A stretch of 64,000 bases of DNA from contig JAFRTG010000047.1 in the NCBI GenBank assembly GCA_017427265.1, forward strand, positions 1-64,000, given 5' to 3'. Source of the DNA: Oscillospiraceae bacterium (GTDB lineage Bacteria; Bacillota; Clostridia; Oscillospirales; Ruminococcaceae). Below are positions 34,492-44,644 of this stretch, in pieces. Every line of letters starts with the position of its first letter. The first letter of the stretch is position 1. A model generated the notes under the pieces. That model ran no database searches. It worked only from the letters and a program-made list of their open reading frames with translations, and was not told where the DNA came from. The position numbers and the translations under genes were made by a program.

Positions 34492-35685
34492 ATGCCAATG
34501 AGTTTCACTTATACTGCAAAGGATGCAGTCGGTAACATCCGCAAGGGTGTCATGACCGCAGAGGATGAGCAGGAATTTTTGGCAAAAATCCGAGAAAAGG
34601 GAATGTACGTCACCGAGTACAAGGAACGTCAGTCAAATGTCAAAACCGTCAAAAAGTTTAAGACAAAGGATCTGGCATTCGCAACCCGTCAGATGGCAGC
34701 TATGCTGACTTCCGGTCTGACGCTGGTCAAGGCGCTGGATATTCTCTGCAAGGAGCAGGAGAGCGAAGCTGCTCGAAACGTATGGCGCGATGTGTACGAA
34801 AACGTGCAGAAGGGTGAATCCTTCTCAGATTCACTGGAAGTACACGGCAGCGTGTTCCCCACTTTGATGACATCTATGGTGGGCGCAGGTGAGGCTTCCG
34901 GTCAGATGGATATCATCATGCAGCGTCTGAGCGACTATTACGCCAACCAGAACAAGATCTCCAATACGATCAAGAGTGCAATGGTCTACCCGATTATTCT
35001 GGCGGTTCTGACAGTTGCGGTTGTCATCGGCGTTTTCGTGTTCATCATGCCGACATTCTCCCAGCTCTACGATGACGAATCGAAGATGCCGGCACTGTCC
35101 AGAGCTATGATGAACATCGGTAAGTTCATGGTGAAGCACTGGCTGATTCTGGTCTTGCTGCTGTTTGCAATTATCTTTGTTTCCGTCTATATGCTGAAGC
35201 TGCCTGACGTTCGTATGAAATGGGACCGCTTTATTATAAAAGGTCCGGCCTTCGGCAAACTGGTCGTCAAGATCTATACCGCACGTTTTGCACAGACAAT
35301 GGCTTCGCTTTATTCCTCCGGCCTTCCGATGGTCGAATGTTTGAAGCGTTCCGCAGATACCCTGAACAATTCATACATCTCTATGAAGTTCCGCGATATC
35401 GTGGATGAGGTCAAGAGCGGTGAAACGCTCAGTTCTTCCATTCAGAGAGCCGATATTTTCGACTCCATGTTCTGCTCAATCATCTACGTCGGTGAGGAAT
35501 CCGGTGCACTGGATGAAATCCTTGCCAAAACCGCAGAATACTACGATGAAGAAGCAGACTCCGCCGTGAAGCGTCTCTGCTCGCTGCTTGAACCGCTGAT
35601 GCTCATTATCATGGGTATTGTCATCGGTCTCGTCTGCGCAGCGTTCTTCCCGGCACTGTACGAGTCCATCGGCCAGATCGGCTGA
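34492..35685 (+). CDS. pilC: PilC/GspF, pilus assembly inner-membrane protein
   Basis: 397-residue platform protein of the type IV pilus. Two GspF repeats with the conserved DLAFATRQMAAMLTSGLTLVKAL and the matching KIYTARFAQTMASLYSSGLPM segment, three membrane helices, and the C-terminal LLEPLMLIIMGIVIGLVCAAFFPALY. The ATG at 34492 with GGAGGTGG upstream is preferred. First gene of the pil operon. Confidence 0.94.
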   Translation: MPMSFTYTAKDAVGNIRKGVMTAEDEQEFLAKIREKGMYVTEYKERQSNVKTVKKFKTKDLAFATRQMAAMLTSGLTLVKALDILCKEQESEAARNVWRDVYENVQKGESFSDSLEVHGSVFPTLMTSMVGAGEASGQMDIIMQRLSDYYANQNKISNTIKSAMVYPIILAVLTVAVVIGVFVFIMPTFSQLYDDESKMPALSRAMMNIGKFMVKHWLILVLLLFAIIFVSVYMLKLPDVRMKWDRFIIKGPAFGKLVVKIYTARFAQTMASLYSSGLPMVECLKRSADTLNNSYISMKFRDIVDEVKSGETLSSSIQRADIFDSMFCSIIYVGEESGALDEILAKTAEYYDEEADSAVKRLCSLLEPLMLIIMGIVIGLVCAAFFPALYESIGQIG

Positions 35686-35776
35686 TCCGAATCCAATCAG
35701 ATATCCTTGCGGGGGCGGGAACGCCCTCGCAAACAAGATACCGCGTTAACTAAAAACAGAGAGGTGGATACACTAA

Positions 35777-37450
35777 ATGCTTTCTTTTGATATTACCGAC
35801 CGAAACATAAGGATCATTAAGGGAACTGAAAGCAACGGCAAGATCCGTATCAGTTCCGCTGCAACCCTGAACCTTGAAGAAGAGGTCATCGTAAACGGTC
35901 ACGTCCGTGACGTTCCGCGTCTGGCAACACTGATTAACCAGGTGCTCCGTTCCAACAAAATGCCTGATAAAGAGGCAATCGTAAGCATTTCTTCCAACAT
36001 GACGATCTTCAAGGAACTGCATATCCAGAAGTCTGACAAGCAGCAGGATTTCATGAAGATGGTTCGTGCAGAGATGGCTGCCGCACTCGGCATTGATGAG
36101 TCCTATTCCGTTTCCTATATCGTCTGCGGCGATTCCGAGCAGACAGAGGGTGCGGTCAAGGTGCTCGCAACGGCCTGCCCGTATGAGGTCGTTGACTGCT
36201 ACAAGCGTGTGTTCAGCATGCTGACCATCAACCTCCGCAGCGTTATGATCGGCTGCAACTGCATTACCAAGGTTCTGCTTGCAGATACCAAGGTCAAAGG
36301 CAAGATGCCGCTCCTTGCAGTTCAGATCGACAACAACTTCATTTCGCTGAACCTTTATGAGAACAGCCAGCTCTCGTTCTCCCGTTTTGCTTCGATTTCT
36401 GCGGAAGACTATGACGATTCCGAAGACTACGTGTTTGAGGCAGTCAATGAGAACATCTTCCGTATGCTGCAGTTCCAGAAATCCAAGTCCGGCAGCGAAC
36501 CGATCGAGAATGTCGTTTTCTACGGCGATACCCATGAGTACGTCAGACTGACGAACGAGCTTGAAAAGATGGGTATCCGCACCAGCATCATCAATGTGCC
36601 GCCGCAGATTCACGGCTATGAGAATCTTGAGTTCTCCTCCTATGCCAACGCGATCGGCGCAATGTTCAAGCGCAACAAGGATACCGAGCGCATCAATCTC
36701 CTCGAAACGGATACTGTCAACAACAACAAGATCCGTTCCGACAGCTCCTACTTCCTGATTCTCGGCCTCACGGCACTGCTTTCTGCAGCGGCCTGCTTTG
36801 CGGGATGGTCTTATTTCGCAATCAAGCGGCGCAGCGCGGTGAAGAAAACTGAGGTCATTACTGCGAAGCAGAATTCGGATTTGACCAAGAAGCTGAAGGC
36901 TCAGCTTGATATGCTTGGCAAGACCGAAACCAAGGCCAACACCTATCTGACCGGCGTGCGTGATGCATATAATGCATTCTACAGCCAGCCGAAGCCGACC
37001 TCCAAGATGTATGATGATATTCAGAACACCATCATCGAAACGGTTGCGGATATTCAGGGCACAGAGAATATTGATGAAGACAAGTACATCATTGTCACCT
37101 TCAACAACATCACATATGCTGACGGCGTATATAATGTTGATGTGGAGTTCGCGCGTGATTACGATGTTCCGATGCCTGTAACGCCCAGCCGTGTCGTGAA
37201 TGCGATTCGTTCCCTGAGCGATGTTGCAGAGTGCAGTTATTCCGGCTACAATCTCACTACGAAAGAGTCGGAAAAGAAGGCGAATGTGCCGCAGCAGGTG
37301 GATGAAGACGGAAATCCGGTTGCTGTGAATAATCAGGACGGAGACAAAGAAAAGCAGCAGATTTGTACGATGAGCCTGAACATCAGAATCAAGGGCGGCA
37401 TGATCGACGTTGATAACCTTGATGGCAATAGCGCGGAGGAGGCAGAATAA
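35777..37450 (+). CDS. PilM-PilN fusion-like pilus assembly protein
   Basis: 557 residues. Residues 1 to about 320 look like the actin-like cytoplasmic PilM (opens MLSFDITDRNIRIIKG). A membrane helix follows (about 323-348, LILGLTALLSAAACFAGWSYF), then a coiled stretch and a globular outside domain resembling PilN. In most bacteria PilM and PilN are separate; here they appear fused. It overlaps the next gene (PilO-like) by one base of TAATG. Spacing from pilC is 91 bp and includes a GC hairpin. Confidence 0.8.
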   Translation: MLSFDITDRNIRIIKGTESNGKIRISSAATLNLEEEVIVNGHVRDVPRLATLINQVLRSNKMPDKEAIVSISSNMTIFKELHIQKSDKQQDFMKMVRAEMAAALGIDESYSVSYIVCGDSEQTEGAVKVLATACPYEVVDCYKRVFSMLTINLRSVMIGCNCITKVLLADTKVKGKMPLLAVQIDNNFISLNLYENSQLSFSRFASISAEDYDDSEDYVFEAVNENIFRMLQFQKSKSGSEPIENVVFYGDTHEYVRLTNELEKMGIRTSIINVPPQIHGYENLEFSSYANAIGAMFKRNKDTERINLLETDTVNNNKIRSDSSYFLILGLTALLSAAACFAGWSYFAIKRRSAVKKTEVITAKQNSDLTKKLKAQLDMLGKTETKANTYLTGVRDAYNAFYSQPKPTSKMYDDIQNTIIETVADIQGTENIDEDKYIIVTFNNITYADGVYNVDVEFARDYDVPMPVTPSRVVNAIRSLSDVAECSYSGYNLTTKESEKKANVPQQVDEDGNPVAVNNQDGDKEKQQICTMSLNIRIKGGMIDVDNLDGNSAEEAE

Positions 37451-38367
37451 TGAAATTCGGATATCGTGATAGAATCATTTTAATGGTCGTGATTGTGCTG
37501 GTCATTTTGGGCGTTGGTATTTTCGGATTCATTAAGCCGATGCGTGACAAAATGAAGAAGGCCGAACAACAGCTTTCGACAGCAGAAGGCGAATGGGATA
37601 TGCAGCTCAGAGAGTTCGACAGAATTGAGCCGATTCAGAAGAAAATTGAGAGAAAGTACGCTGAGGGCACTGAGTATGCTGAGAAGTTCACTGACGAGAT
37701 GACGGATGTTGAGCTTGACGAATTCCTCCGGAATGAGTTTATCAACACAGAGGACATGATTGAGGACGAAGCAAAGGTCAGAAATGCGGTTTCACTGGCG
37801 GCTGACACGACAAGCTCTGTCTCCTATTACTACTACACGCCGGACATTGTGACCTATCCGCTCTATGAGTATGCAGATCTTGACGGTTCGCTTGCTGATG
37901 CACTTGCAGAGAAAATGCATGATTCCGATATTCTGAGCCAGCGTTCTCCGCAGACAGTCGGTGCAGGATCCGCATCTCTCGTAATCCAGATGAAGAAGGA
38001 AAACCTGATGAACCTGCTTGACAGAGTCGATCAGTATGCTAAGTCCCACAATGACGCAATGATGATTACATCGGTGAACATTGATGACTTCACCTTCAAC
38101 GAGAATCTCGGCGAAGAGGAAGGCGCTGCTAAAAACCAGCCGCAGTTGGACGAAGAGGGCAATCCGATTGAGGGTGCTGCAGCGAACAACAATGACGAGA
38201 AGGCAGACGACGAAAATAGAAAAGACTACTCGAACGTGACAATCAACTACTCTGTTCTTTATGTTCAGGAGCCGACCAAGCCGGAGCTCGGCGATAAGTA
38301 CGATCCGACGATCTGGGACGGCAATGAATGGAAGGACGTTGTATTTGAGGGAGAAACGACCGAGTAA
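37450..38367 (+). CDS. PilO-like pilus alignment protein
   Basis: 305 residues: membrane helix at about 8-29 (IILMVVIVLVILGVGIFGFI), a coiled coil (about 30-75), then a predicted ferredoxin-like outside domain and a charged acidic tail. Size, order after the PilM-PilN protein and topology fit PilO. Sequence identity to known PilO is not visible by eye, so the name rests on layout. Confidence 0.7.
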   Translation: MKFGYRDRIILMVVIVLVILGVGIFGFIKPMRDKMKKAEQQLSTAEGEWDMQLREFDRIEPIQKKIERKYAEGTEYAEKFTDEMTDVELDEFLRNEFINTEDMIEDEAKVRNAVSLAADTTSSVSYYYYTPDIVTYPLYEYADLDGSLADALAEKMHDSDILSQRSPQTVGAGSASLVIQMKKENLMNLLDRVDQYAKSHNDAMMITSVNIDDFTFNENLGEEEGAAKNQPQLDEEGNPIEGAAANNNDEKADDENRKDYSNVTINYSVLYVQEPTKPELGDKYDPTIWDGNEWKDVVFEGETTE

Positions 38368-38382
38368 TTCTGTACCGGCGGA

Positions 38383-38413
38383 AGCCTTCTTAGAGCGCAA
38401 TTCTAAGAAGGCT
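38383..38413 (+). other. Intergenic hairpin inside the pil operon
   Basis: AGCCTTCTTAGA / TCTAAGAAGGCT, 12-bp perfect arms with a 7-nt loop and no U-tract, between the PilO-like and PilX-like genes. Possibly an mRNA stability or processing element. Confidence 0.5.
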
Positions 38414-38440
38414 GTCCGCAGTTGAGAAAGGTGGTTTCGT

Positions 38441-41314
38441 ATGAAACAAATTGTGAGGAAAGGAACAGTTAAGGGAACGGTACTATTCACGGTCGTCACG
38501 GTCATGCTGGTAATGGTAACCTTCCTGATGACAACGCTGGTGCTGACAACCTCTGCAAAGCGCCGTGCTCATTATTCATACTATGAGACGCAGGCGCAGT
38601 ATGCTGCTCAGGCTGCGCTGAATTCCATTACCGCACGAGCCTATAACGATCCGCAGTTCCACAGATACCTGCTGGATACAGTGACCGTGCGCAATGTACA
38701 GCATGAAATGACGGTTGATTTCCGTGATACTGACATTCAGTTCACGAACTTTGACGAAACGACCAACACCGGCACTGTTACGTGCTGGGTTGAGCGTGTT
38801 GATGATCAGCATGTCTGGGATGATGTGACGCACGCGATCCACAGCCAGCCGGCGTGGAAGATCACTGCAACGGCCAATGTCGGCCGTGGCAGAAACGAAA
38901 GTGAATTTACCCTTTGCAAAACTGTTTACGAAAGATTCCAGGCGAACGTTGACAATGCCGGAGCACCGGTGTTCAACAGCGTTGCAAACAGCGTTCTGAC
39001 GTATAACAAAACGCTTGGCAACCCCGGCGGCGGCGGTGGAACGCCCGTCAGACAGGCAACATCCCCCGGTATGATGTCTCTGGGCAACCAGGGTGTCGGC
39101 GACAACGGCATCTGGCTTGGTCCGCAGTATTCCAACCTGCAGAGCCCACCTCTCGGCAGAACCAAATATGATAGCGCACCTGCCAGCTATCTGCTTGAAC
39201 CGGATAACGACAACTACGGTGTTGGCAATCTGATTTATGTCAACAATCTTTATGTGGATGTCATGGATTCGATTATGTTCCAGCACAAAAAAGAAGGCGC
39301 TGTCATTTACGGTAATGTTGAAGTAAATGATGCAAACCGTGAAAACAAGGGTCTGCATTTTATGTCGGGCATTGCGACGGATGCACCGGACTCGTATCAG
39401 GACTGCAATTATGTTTACATTGACGGAAAGCTGACGGTTACGTCCAGTGGCGGTGCATTTATCGGTACGCAGCATGGTAACAATAGAGGTACACATCCGG
39501 TGAATCTGTTCTGCGGTGCTGTTGACTGTTCCAATGAACTGACGGTTTACGGTGATACCGTGCTGTATGATCCGGCACTGAGCTCTTCGTGGAGCGGTAC
39601 CGGTGAAAATACGGCTTTGCTTAATTTCACCGGAAGCAATATCAACAAGAATCCGGGCACCTCTTATGCAGACGATGTAACCGGTAACCTGATCTGCAAC
39701 AATAGTTCTCTGACTCTGAGCAATATGACCATCAACGGCGATCTGGTTTACGCAAATCCGGCCGGTTCGCTGAGCTTGAACGGAGTCACAGTGAAGGGCG
39801 AACTGATCAGCGCCGTGGCGCCGACTGTAACGGGCGGTTCGATCGAAGGCGGGCAGTCTCTTGGCGCAGATGCCTATAACAAGATCAATACTGCCTATTA
39901 TACACAGGATGCGTCGGATGACAATTCTTATGTAAAACGTGTTGCAGCGATTGACAATACAACGACAACGGAATCAGGCAGAAAGAAGTATGACTATTCT
40001 CTGATGCCGTATCATCTCAGAATTGATGAGATTTTTGAGAACTACTGTCGCTGGGATCTGGCGAAAGATTCTGAGGCTGAAGCACAGGAGTTTATTGACG
40101 GCGCTACGCCGGATCCGCTGATTGATGAAAGTGAAGCGGCTGGCCACAACTGGTATGTTAAGGACTTTAATACAAGTTCTACCACCAAAGTGTATGTTCC
40201 TGCGACCACAGCGAAACAGTCTTTCAAGATTATCCCGGAGCATAAGCTCTATAATAAGGATCAGGTTGTTGAAACTGTGACGGGAAGCAGCACACTGAAT
40301 ATCACCACTCTTGACCAGTTCAACACATTTGCAGGCGGTGCCGACAAGCTCCCTGCAACCTCTCCGACTTCTGTGAATAAGGTTCAGATTGTAAGCCATA
40401 ACCAGAGCGCAACAGTTGACAAGCGATTCTGGAACAAACCTGCAAAGGTAGTGACAACAAGCTGCACGGTTGATGTTTCATCGTTCGGTGAGGGTTCTAT
40501 GCTCTTCATTGATCCGTCCACATCGACTGATCCGCTCTATATCGTCCTGAAGGGCACTGCGCCGGCTGGCAACCTGGATGATAATGGTTTCTACATCATG
40601 GTAAACAACACTGCTTACTACGGCGGCGGAGACTATTCGAGCGATACAGCTGCAACGCCGTATTCGACCTCAAGCCCGGTTTTCTATCCGTCCAGCAAGC
40701 AGGTGTATATCTTCCTCGATAGTTCCTTCAGTGTGTCAAATAAATTCTACATGATGGTGACCGGAAGCTATTCTCAGCTGAAGTCGAAGGATTTCAGTAT
40801 CGTACAGCAGCCGGTATACCCGGACGATGCATCGTTCACCTCAGTTGATGAGGAATACCGCTATGCATATGAGCTTGTTCCGAACTTCACAGTCTTCGGC
40901 TGTGACCAGGAGTATAACTTCGGCGATAACGCCTGCGGTTTCCTGAACGCTGATATCGTGATGCCAAAATCGAAACTTAACTTTAAATCTCTGAACATGG
41001 GCGACTTTGCCGTGAAATATAGAGAAGACTGCAATGTTACTGAGTGGTACAGCGGTGGTAACAGTGCAACGCAATCCTACGGCAGCGTGGACGGCAAATC
41101 TTATCTGTGCGGCATCGGTGCCTTCCTGGTTGACGGCCTGGAAGCAACAAGTAACAAGAAGGGCATGTTCGCCTATGTCGGCGGAGCGGCAACACCGACT
41201 CCCAGCCCGACGCCTTCCACAACTTCGACTGCAACGAATAATAACTGGAATGGCACGAATCTTGGCGAAGTGCATGTTCCTTACTTCGATGACATGTACG
41301 AATCTCCGTCGTAA
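38441..41314 (+). CDS. Very large PilX/PulK-like minor pilin-type protein
   Basis: 957 residues. N-terminal hydrophobic helix (about 14-38, VLFTVVTVMLVMVTFLMTT) followed by a helical YYETQAQYAAQAALNSI stretch, as in PilX/GspK-type proteins, but without the G-F-T-L-x-E prepilin site. The long outside part is rich in Gly/Asn/Ser/Thr with repeated beta-strand character (for example GNLICNNSSLTLSNMTINGD), suggesting a beta-helix. It ends in a Pro/Thr/Ser stretch (TPTPSPTPSTTST). It may be a tip adhesin; this is inference. Confidence 0.72.
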   Translation: MKQIVRKGTVKGTVLFTVVTVMLVMVTFLMTTLVLTTSAKRRAHYSYYETQAQYAAQAALNSITARAYNDPQFHRYLLDTVTVRNVQHEMTVDFRDTDIQFTNFDETTNTGTVTCWVERVDDQHVWDDVTHAIHSQPAWKITATANVGRGRNESEFTLCKTVYERFQANVDNAGAPVFNSVANSVLTYNKTLGNPGGGGGTPVRQATSPGMMSLGNQGVGDNGIWLGPQYSNLQSPPLGRTKYDSAPASYLLEPDNDNYGVGNLIYVNNLYVDVMDSIMFQHKKEGAVIYGNVEVNDANRENKGLHFMSGIATDAPDSYQDCNYVYIDGKLTVTSSGGAFIGTQHGNNRGTHPVNLFCGAVDCSNELTVYGDTVLYDPALSSSWSGTGENTALLNFTGSNINKNPGTSYADDVTGNLICNNSSLTLSNMTINGDLVYANPAGSLSLNGVTVKGELISAVAPTVTGGSIEGGQSLGADAYNKINTAYYTQDASDDNSYVKRVAAIDNTTTTESGRKKYDYSLMPYHLRIDEIFENYCRWDLAKDSEAEAQEFIDGATPDPLIDESEAAGHNWYVKDFNTSSTTKVYVPATTAKQSFKIIPEHKLYNKDQVVETVTGSSTLNITTLDQFNTFAGGADKLPATSPTSVNKVQIVSHNQSATVDKRFWNKPAKVVTTSCTVDVSSFGEGSMLFIDPSTSTDPLYIVLKGTAPAGNLDDNGFYIMVNNTAYYGGGDYSSDTAATPYSTSSPVFYPSSKQVYIFLDSSFSVSNKFYMMVTGSYSQLKSKDFSIVQQPVYPDDASFTSVDEEYRYAYELVPNFTVFGCDQEYNFGDNACGFLNADIVMPKSKLNFKSLNMGDFAVKYREDCNVTEWYSGGNSATQSYGSVDGKSYLCGIGAFLVDGLEATSNKKGMFAYVGGAATPTPSPTPSTTSTATNNNWNGTNLGEVHVPYFDDMYESPS

Positions 41315-41332
41315 CAGAGAGGAGGAAGCGAT

Positions 41333-42340
41333 ATGAAGAAACAAAAGGGTATGACCCTCGTTGAGATTGTCATCTCAATGGCAATCTACGGCCTCCTTGC
41401 ACTCCTTCTGACCGAGATTATGACCTGCGTGAACGCAAGTATGCGTGCAACGCGGCAGCTGAACAACCGTCTTTCCTACGAGGCAAAATTCGCGGACAAT
41501 CAGCTGACGACCGGTGCAAATGCAACTTTTTCCCTGAACCGGCATGATTTCGTCATCAACTATGACGGCGGCACGAGACAAATCAATGATGATCCGACTG
41601 CGGCCAATCATATGGACGCCTTTGAATGGACGGCCAATATGTTCGACGGCAGCATCGTGGGCGAACGCTATGCAACGGATATCAACTACCGCTTCATGAA
41701 GTTCGCGCATCAGGGCGCTGACCTCAGCTCGTACCCCGGCCCGAACTATCATCTGATTATTCGTCCTGTTGCTTATTTCAGCAGTGATGTTACCGGTTCT
41801 CCCGGCCTTACAAATGCTGAAATGCAGGCACTGGATACCCGCGCCCGCGACGAAATCAAGTTCCTGAGCGAGATCCGTATCACAAACGGAACTCTGGTTG
41901 ATCCTTCGACTGATGCAGATATCCCTGCTGGCAATGCGGCGTATACGATCAAGGGTGCTGCCGGCGGAACCTATTTCCAGGAGAGCGACCTGAACACAGA
42001 TATTGATCTGTTTGTACACAACTCTTCGGATGTCCGTCTGCCCACTGACAGAGATGTATCCGGTATCATCGGATTCCAAACGAGAGCGAGAAATATCATC
42101 CATGTTCAGAACCATCTCGGCGTAGCCCAGCCTGATGAGCGTGATACGGACATCAAGCCGTATTCCAATCCGCAGGTCACTTATCATATGTATGTCCGCC
42201 TCGGCGAATCTGAGACGAATGCCACATACTATGAGACAACCGTGATTGAGTACAATGTCCTTACGGGTGAGATGCATGCACTTCCGGCACTGAAGGCTGA
42301 TGACCCGATTCCGGTTCATCCGCTGCCGACCGGACCGTAA
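41333..42340 (+). CDS. Minor prepilin (PilW/PilV-like)
   Basis: 335 residues. Class III signal MKKQKG|MTLVEIVISMAIYG with Glu at +5, cleaved by PilD. The rest is a large beta-rich globular head without recognised domain. GAGAGGAGG precedes the ATG, 18 bp after the PilX-like gene. Confidence 0.85.
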   Translation: MKKQKGMTLVEIVISMAIYGLLALLLTEIMTCVNASMRATRQLNNRLSYEAKFADNQLTTGANATFSLNRHDFVINYDGGTRQINDDPTAANHMDAFEWTANMFDGSIVGERYATDINYRFMKFAHQGADLSSYPGPNYHLIIRPVAYFSSDVTGSPGLTNAEMQALDTRARDEIKFLSEIRITNGTLVDPSTDADIPAGNAAYTIKGAAGGTYFQESDLNTDIDLFVHNSSDVRLPTDRDVSGIIGFQTRARNIIHVQNHLGVAQPDERDTDIKPYSNPQVTYHMYVRLGESETNATYYETTVIEYNVLTGEMHALPALKADDPIPVHPLPTGP

Positions 42341-42414
42341 GCATGAAAAATCAAACGGCCCTGCCGGAGATGACAAATCCGGCAGGGAACCGTGGGAAAG
42401 GAGTAGAGGCATCT

Positions 42415-43611
42415 ATGAAAATGGTGCGCAAGCTAAAAGGCTTTACGCTTGTTGAACTGATCATTGTGCTGGCGTTGTTTTCATTGATCATGTTCAGTGT
42501 TGTGCAGTTACTTTCGCCGGTCACCAAGTATTTTGTCCGAAGTTCAAACTTTGAACAGACAACGGCATGTATCGACAACATGAAACGTGCGATTGAAGGC
42601 AACCTGAAATACGCCGACCGCGTGCGTGCGTATGCCGGCTATATTCCGTATACAATTACAACGAATATGTCCGGTGATGAAGTGATTACGCCGACAAGCG
42701 TGCTGGATGATCATGTTCAGGCGTTTTATGATGAATTCTTCACGAACCGTTCGTTCATTGACTGCACCGGTGACATCTATGTGCTGGTTTTTGACAATTC
42801 CGTTGATGAAAATGCGCTGAAGTTTGATACACTGAAGGAATTCACGGATGCAGAGGCCAATTCCGGCCGGATCGTGCGTCTGGTTTATCACTTTGATAAT
42901 CCGGCCGCAGAGAGCGCTCCGGGTACGCCGGCGCTGGATCTGAACCCTGACGTTGACAACTGGTATGTCAATCAGAAAATGTACGGCAATTTCAATTATC
43001 AGTTTATTCTCGGTGCTCCCGATTCGGCAAGCTGGTTCAGCGAAGCTGCACTGGACTCCGGATCCGCCTTTGTTGATGAGCTGAATTCCTCCATCTCGGT
43101 GGACGAAAGTGCATCCGTACAGCCGGTTCTGTTTGAGCCGCGTAACTGCTGCATTCAGATTCGTTCCTACGAGGTTGCGAAGAATTATGAATATGAAGAC
43201 GCAAGCACAATTTCACTGGGCGAAGATAAGCTGATTATGAAGCCCGAATTCCAGACCTTCACCGCTTCGTTCACGATGCGTAATGTTCTGGATCCGAGCA
43301 CGAACTACAGAACGGCGCTGGATGATTTTCCGATCCTGCATACCTCCGGCGCAAGCGGATATGACGTTTCCGAAAGCGTTCATACCTATTCCCAGGGTCT
43401 GGCTGTTCCGCGCTACAGACCGGTTACGAACAATCCATCTGCTGATCCGGATGCTTTTTTCAGCGAGAACATTGAAAACAAGCTGAATGGCACGACCGGT
43501 ACGGAAGCTCCCGGCTTCTATTTCATCTTTACGCTGGCAGAAACCACACGGGATAATCCTGACAGCGCATATCTTGCTGATGTGTCAGCTGCATTCCCCA
43601 GCTCTCACTGA
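42415..43611 (+). CDS. Minor prepilin
   Basis: 398 residues. Prepilin site LKG|FTLVELIIVLALFSLIMF with Glu at +5, followed by a large head domain. The start ATG at 42415 is chosen over an upstream in-frame ATG because GGAAAGGAG lies in front and the leader peptide would be nine residues. Last gene of the forward pil operon before a convergent terminator. Confidence 0.85.
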   Translation: MKMVRKLKGFTLVELIIVLALFSLIMFSVVQLLSPVTKYFVRSSNFEQTTACIDNMKRAIEGNLKYADRVRAYAGYIPYTITTNMSGDEVITPTSVLDDHVQAFYDEFFTNRSFIDCTGDIYVLVFDNSVDENALKFDTLKEFTDAEANSGRIVRLVYHFDNPAAESAPGTPALDLNPDVDNWYVNQKMYGNFNYQFILGAPDSASWFSEAALDSGSAFVDELNSSISVDESASVQPVLFEPRNCCIQIRSYEVAKNYEYEDASTISLGEDKLIMKPEFQTFTASFTMRNVLDPSTNYRTALDDFPILHTSGASGYDVSESVHTYSQGLAVPRYRPVTNNPSADPDAFFSENIENKLNGTTGTEAPGFYFIFTLAETTRDNPDSAYLADVSAAFPSSH

Positions 43612-43620
43612 TAAATGAAA

Positions 43621-43643
43621 GGCAGCCGGTGTTGCCGGCTGCC
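43621..43643. terminator. Hairpin between convergent prepilin and peptidase genes
   Basis: GGCAGCCGG / CCGGCTGCC with a short loop, 10 bases after the minor prepilin stop. Confidence 0.7.
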
Positions 43644-43667
43644 TGAATTTCAGACCTATTCGTGCAA

Positions 43668-44561
43668 TCACGGAAGAATTGCTGATAACAGCATCAGTTC
43701 TTCCTCCGGCGGGAAGCAATATGCAAGATACATATTGGTGAGCTCCTCGCCGAACATCGCACCGATCAGAAGACCCGCGCAGAGGTACGGGCCGAATGCA
43801 AATTTGGAACTGCCTGTGACGCGCTTGATGATGAGGCCAAAGATCAGAGCAAGAAAAATGCCGATGAACACGGAAGGCACAATGGCTTTCCAGCCGAGAT
43901 AAACACCGGCACAGGCCATCAGAATGGTATCGCCGAGTTCAATCCCGCGAACCTTTTCACCGGTTTTTTTCTTGATGACTGCACCGCTGATCTCACCGAT
44001 CAGGAAAAACGGAACACTGACGGCAAACAGACCGATGATTCTGTCTTTGAGCGGAATAAACGCGACAAAGTGAGAGGGAATCGCAAGAACTGCGATGATA
44101 AGCAGCATCGGAACGTACATGTCCATCGTGTCCCAGTCAATGAAACCAATGCAAATCAGAAGTGATGTGAAAATGCACATCAGAAATGCATTCCAGTTAA
44201 GTCCGAAAGCGAAGAAACATGCTAGATATAAGATGCCGTTCAAACCTTCGACAATCGGATACCGGACAGAAATCTTTTCCCCGCAGCTGTGACATTTGCC
44301 ACGCAGAAAGATCCAGCTGAACACAGGGATCAGATCAATCAACCGGATTTTGGCGCCGCATGTCATGCAGTGCGACGAGCGCTTAATCAGGGATTCACCG
44401 CGCGGCAGCCGGATGATGACCACATTCAAAAAGCTGCCGATGCAGATGCCGTACAAAAACACGATTGGTACGGCAAGCAGATAGAATCCGGCGTCCATAA
44501 AACGCCATTCTTTCCACCCGGTTTGAGCGGCCATCGCTGCCGCGGCTAACATTTGGTACAT
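43668..44561 (-). CDS. pilD: Prepilin peptidase (A24 family)
   Basis: 297-residue membrane aspartic peptidase/N-methyltransferase. Zinc-type Cys pairs (HCMTCGAK and KCHSCGEK), the catalytic Asp in ICIGFIDWDTMDMYVP, and the second Asp in ELGDTILMA are all present, with about eight membrane helices. Start at ATG 44559-44561 with AAAGGAGG upstream. It is the only pil gene on the minus strand. Confidence 0.93.
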   Translation of the reverse strand: MYQMLAAAAMAAQTGWKEWRFMDAGFYLLAVPIVFLYGICIGSFLNVVIIRLPRGESLIKRSSHCMTCGAKIRLIDLIPVFSWIFLRGKCHSCGEKISVRYPIVEGLNGILYLACFFAFGLNWNAFLMCIFTSLLICIGFIDWDTMDMYVPMLLIIAVLAIPSHFVAFIPLKDRIIGLFAVSVPFFLIGEISGAVIKKKTGEKVRGIELGDTILMACAGVYLGWKAIVPSVFIGIFLALIFGLIIKRVTGSSKFAFGPYLCAGLLIGAMFGEELTNMYLAYCFPPEEELMLLSAILP

Positions 44562-44644
44562 AGCGGTACCTCCTTTATGGTTTGTACTGTAATTCTATTG
44601 TACCACAGTTTGGCATATTTTTCAAGAGTTTTTGGAGGTTGAGT

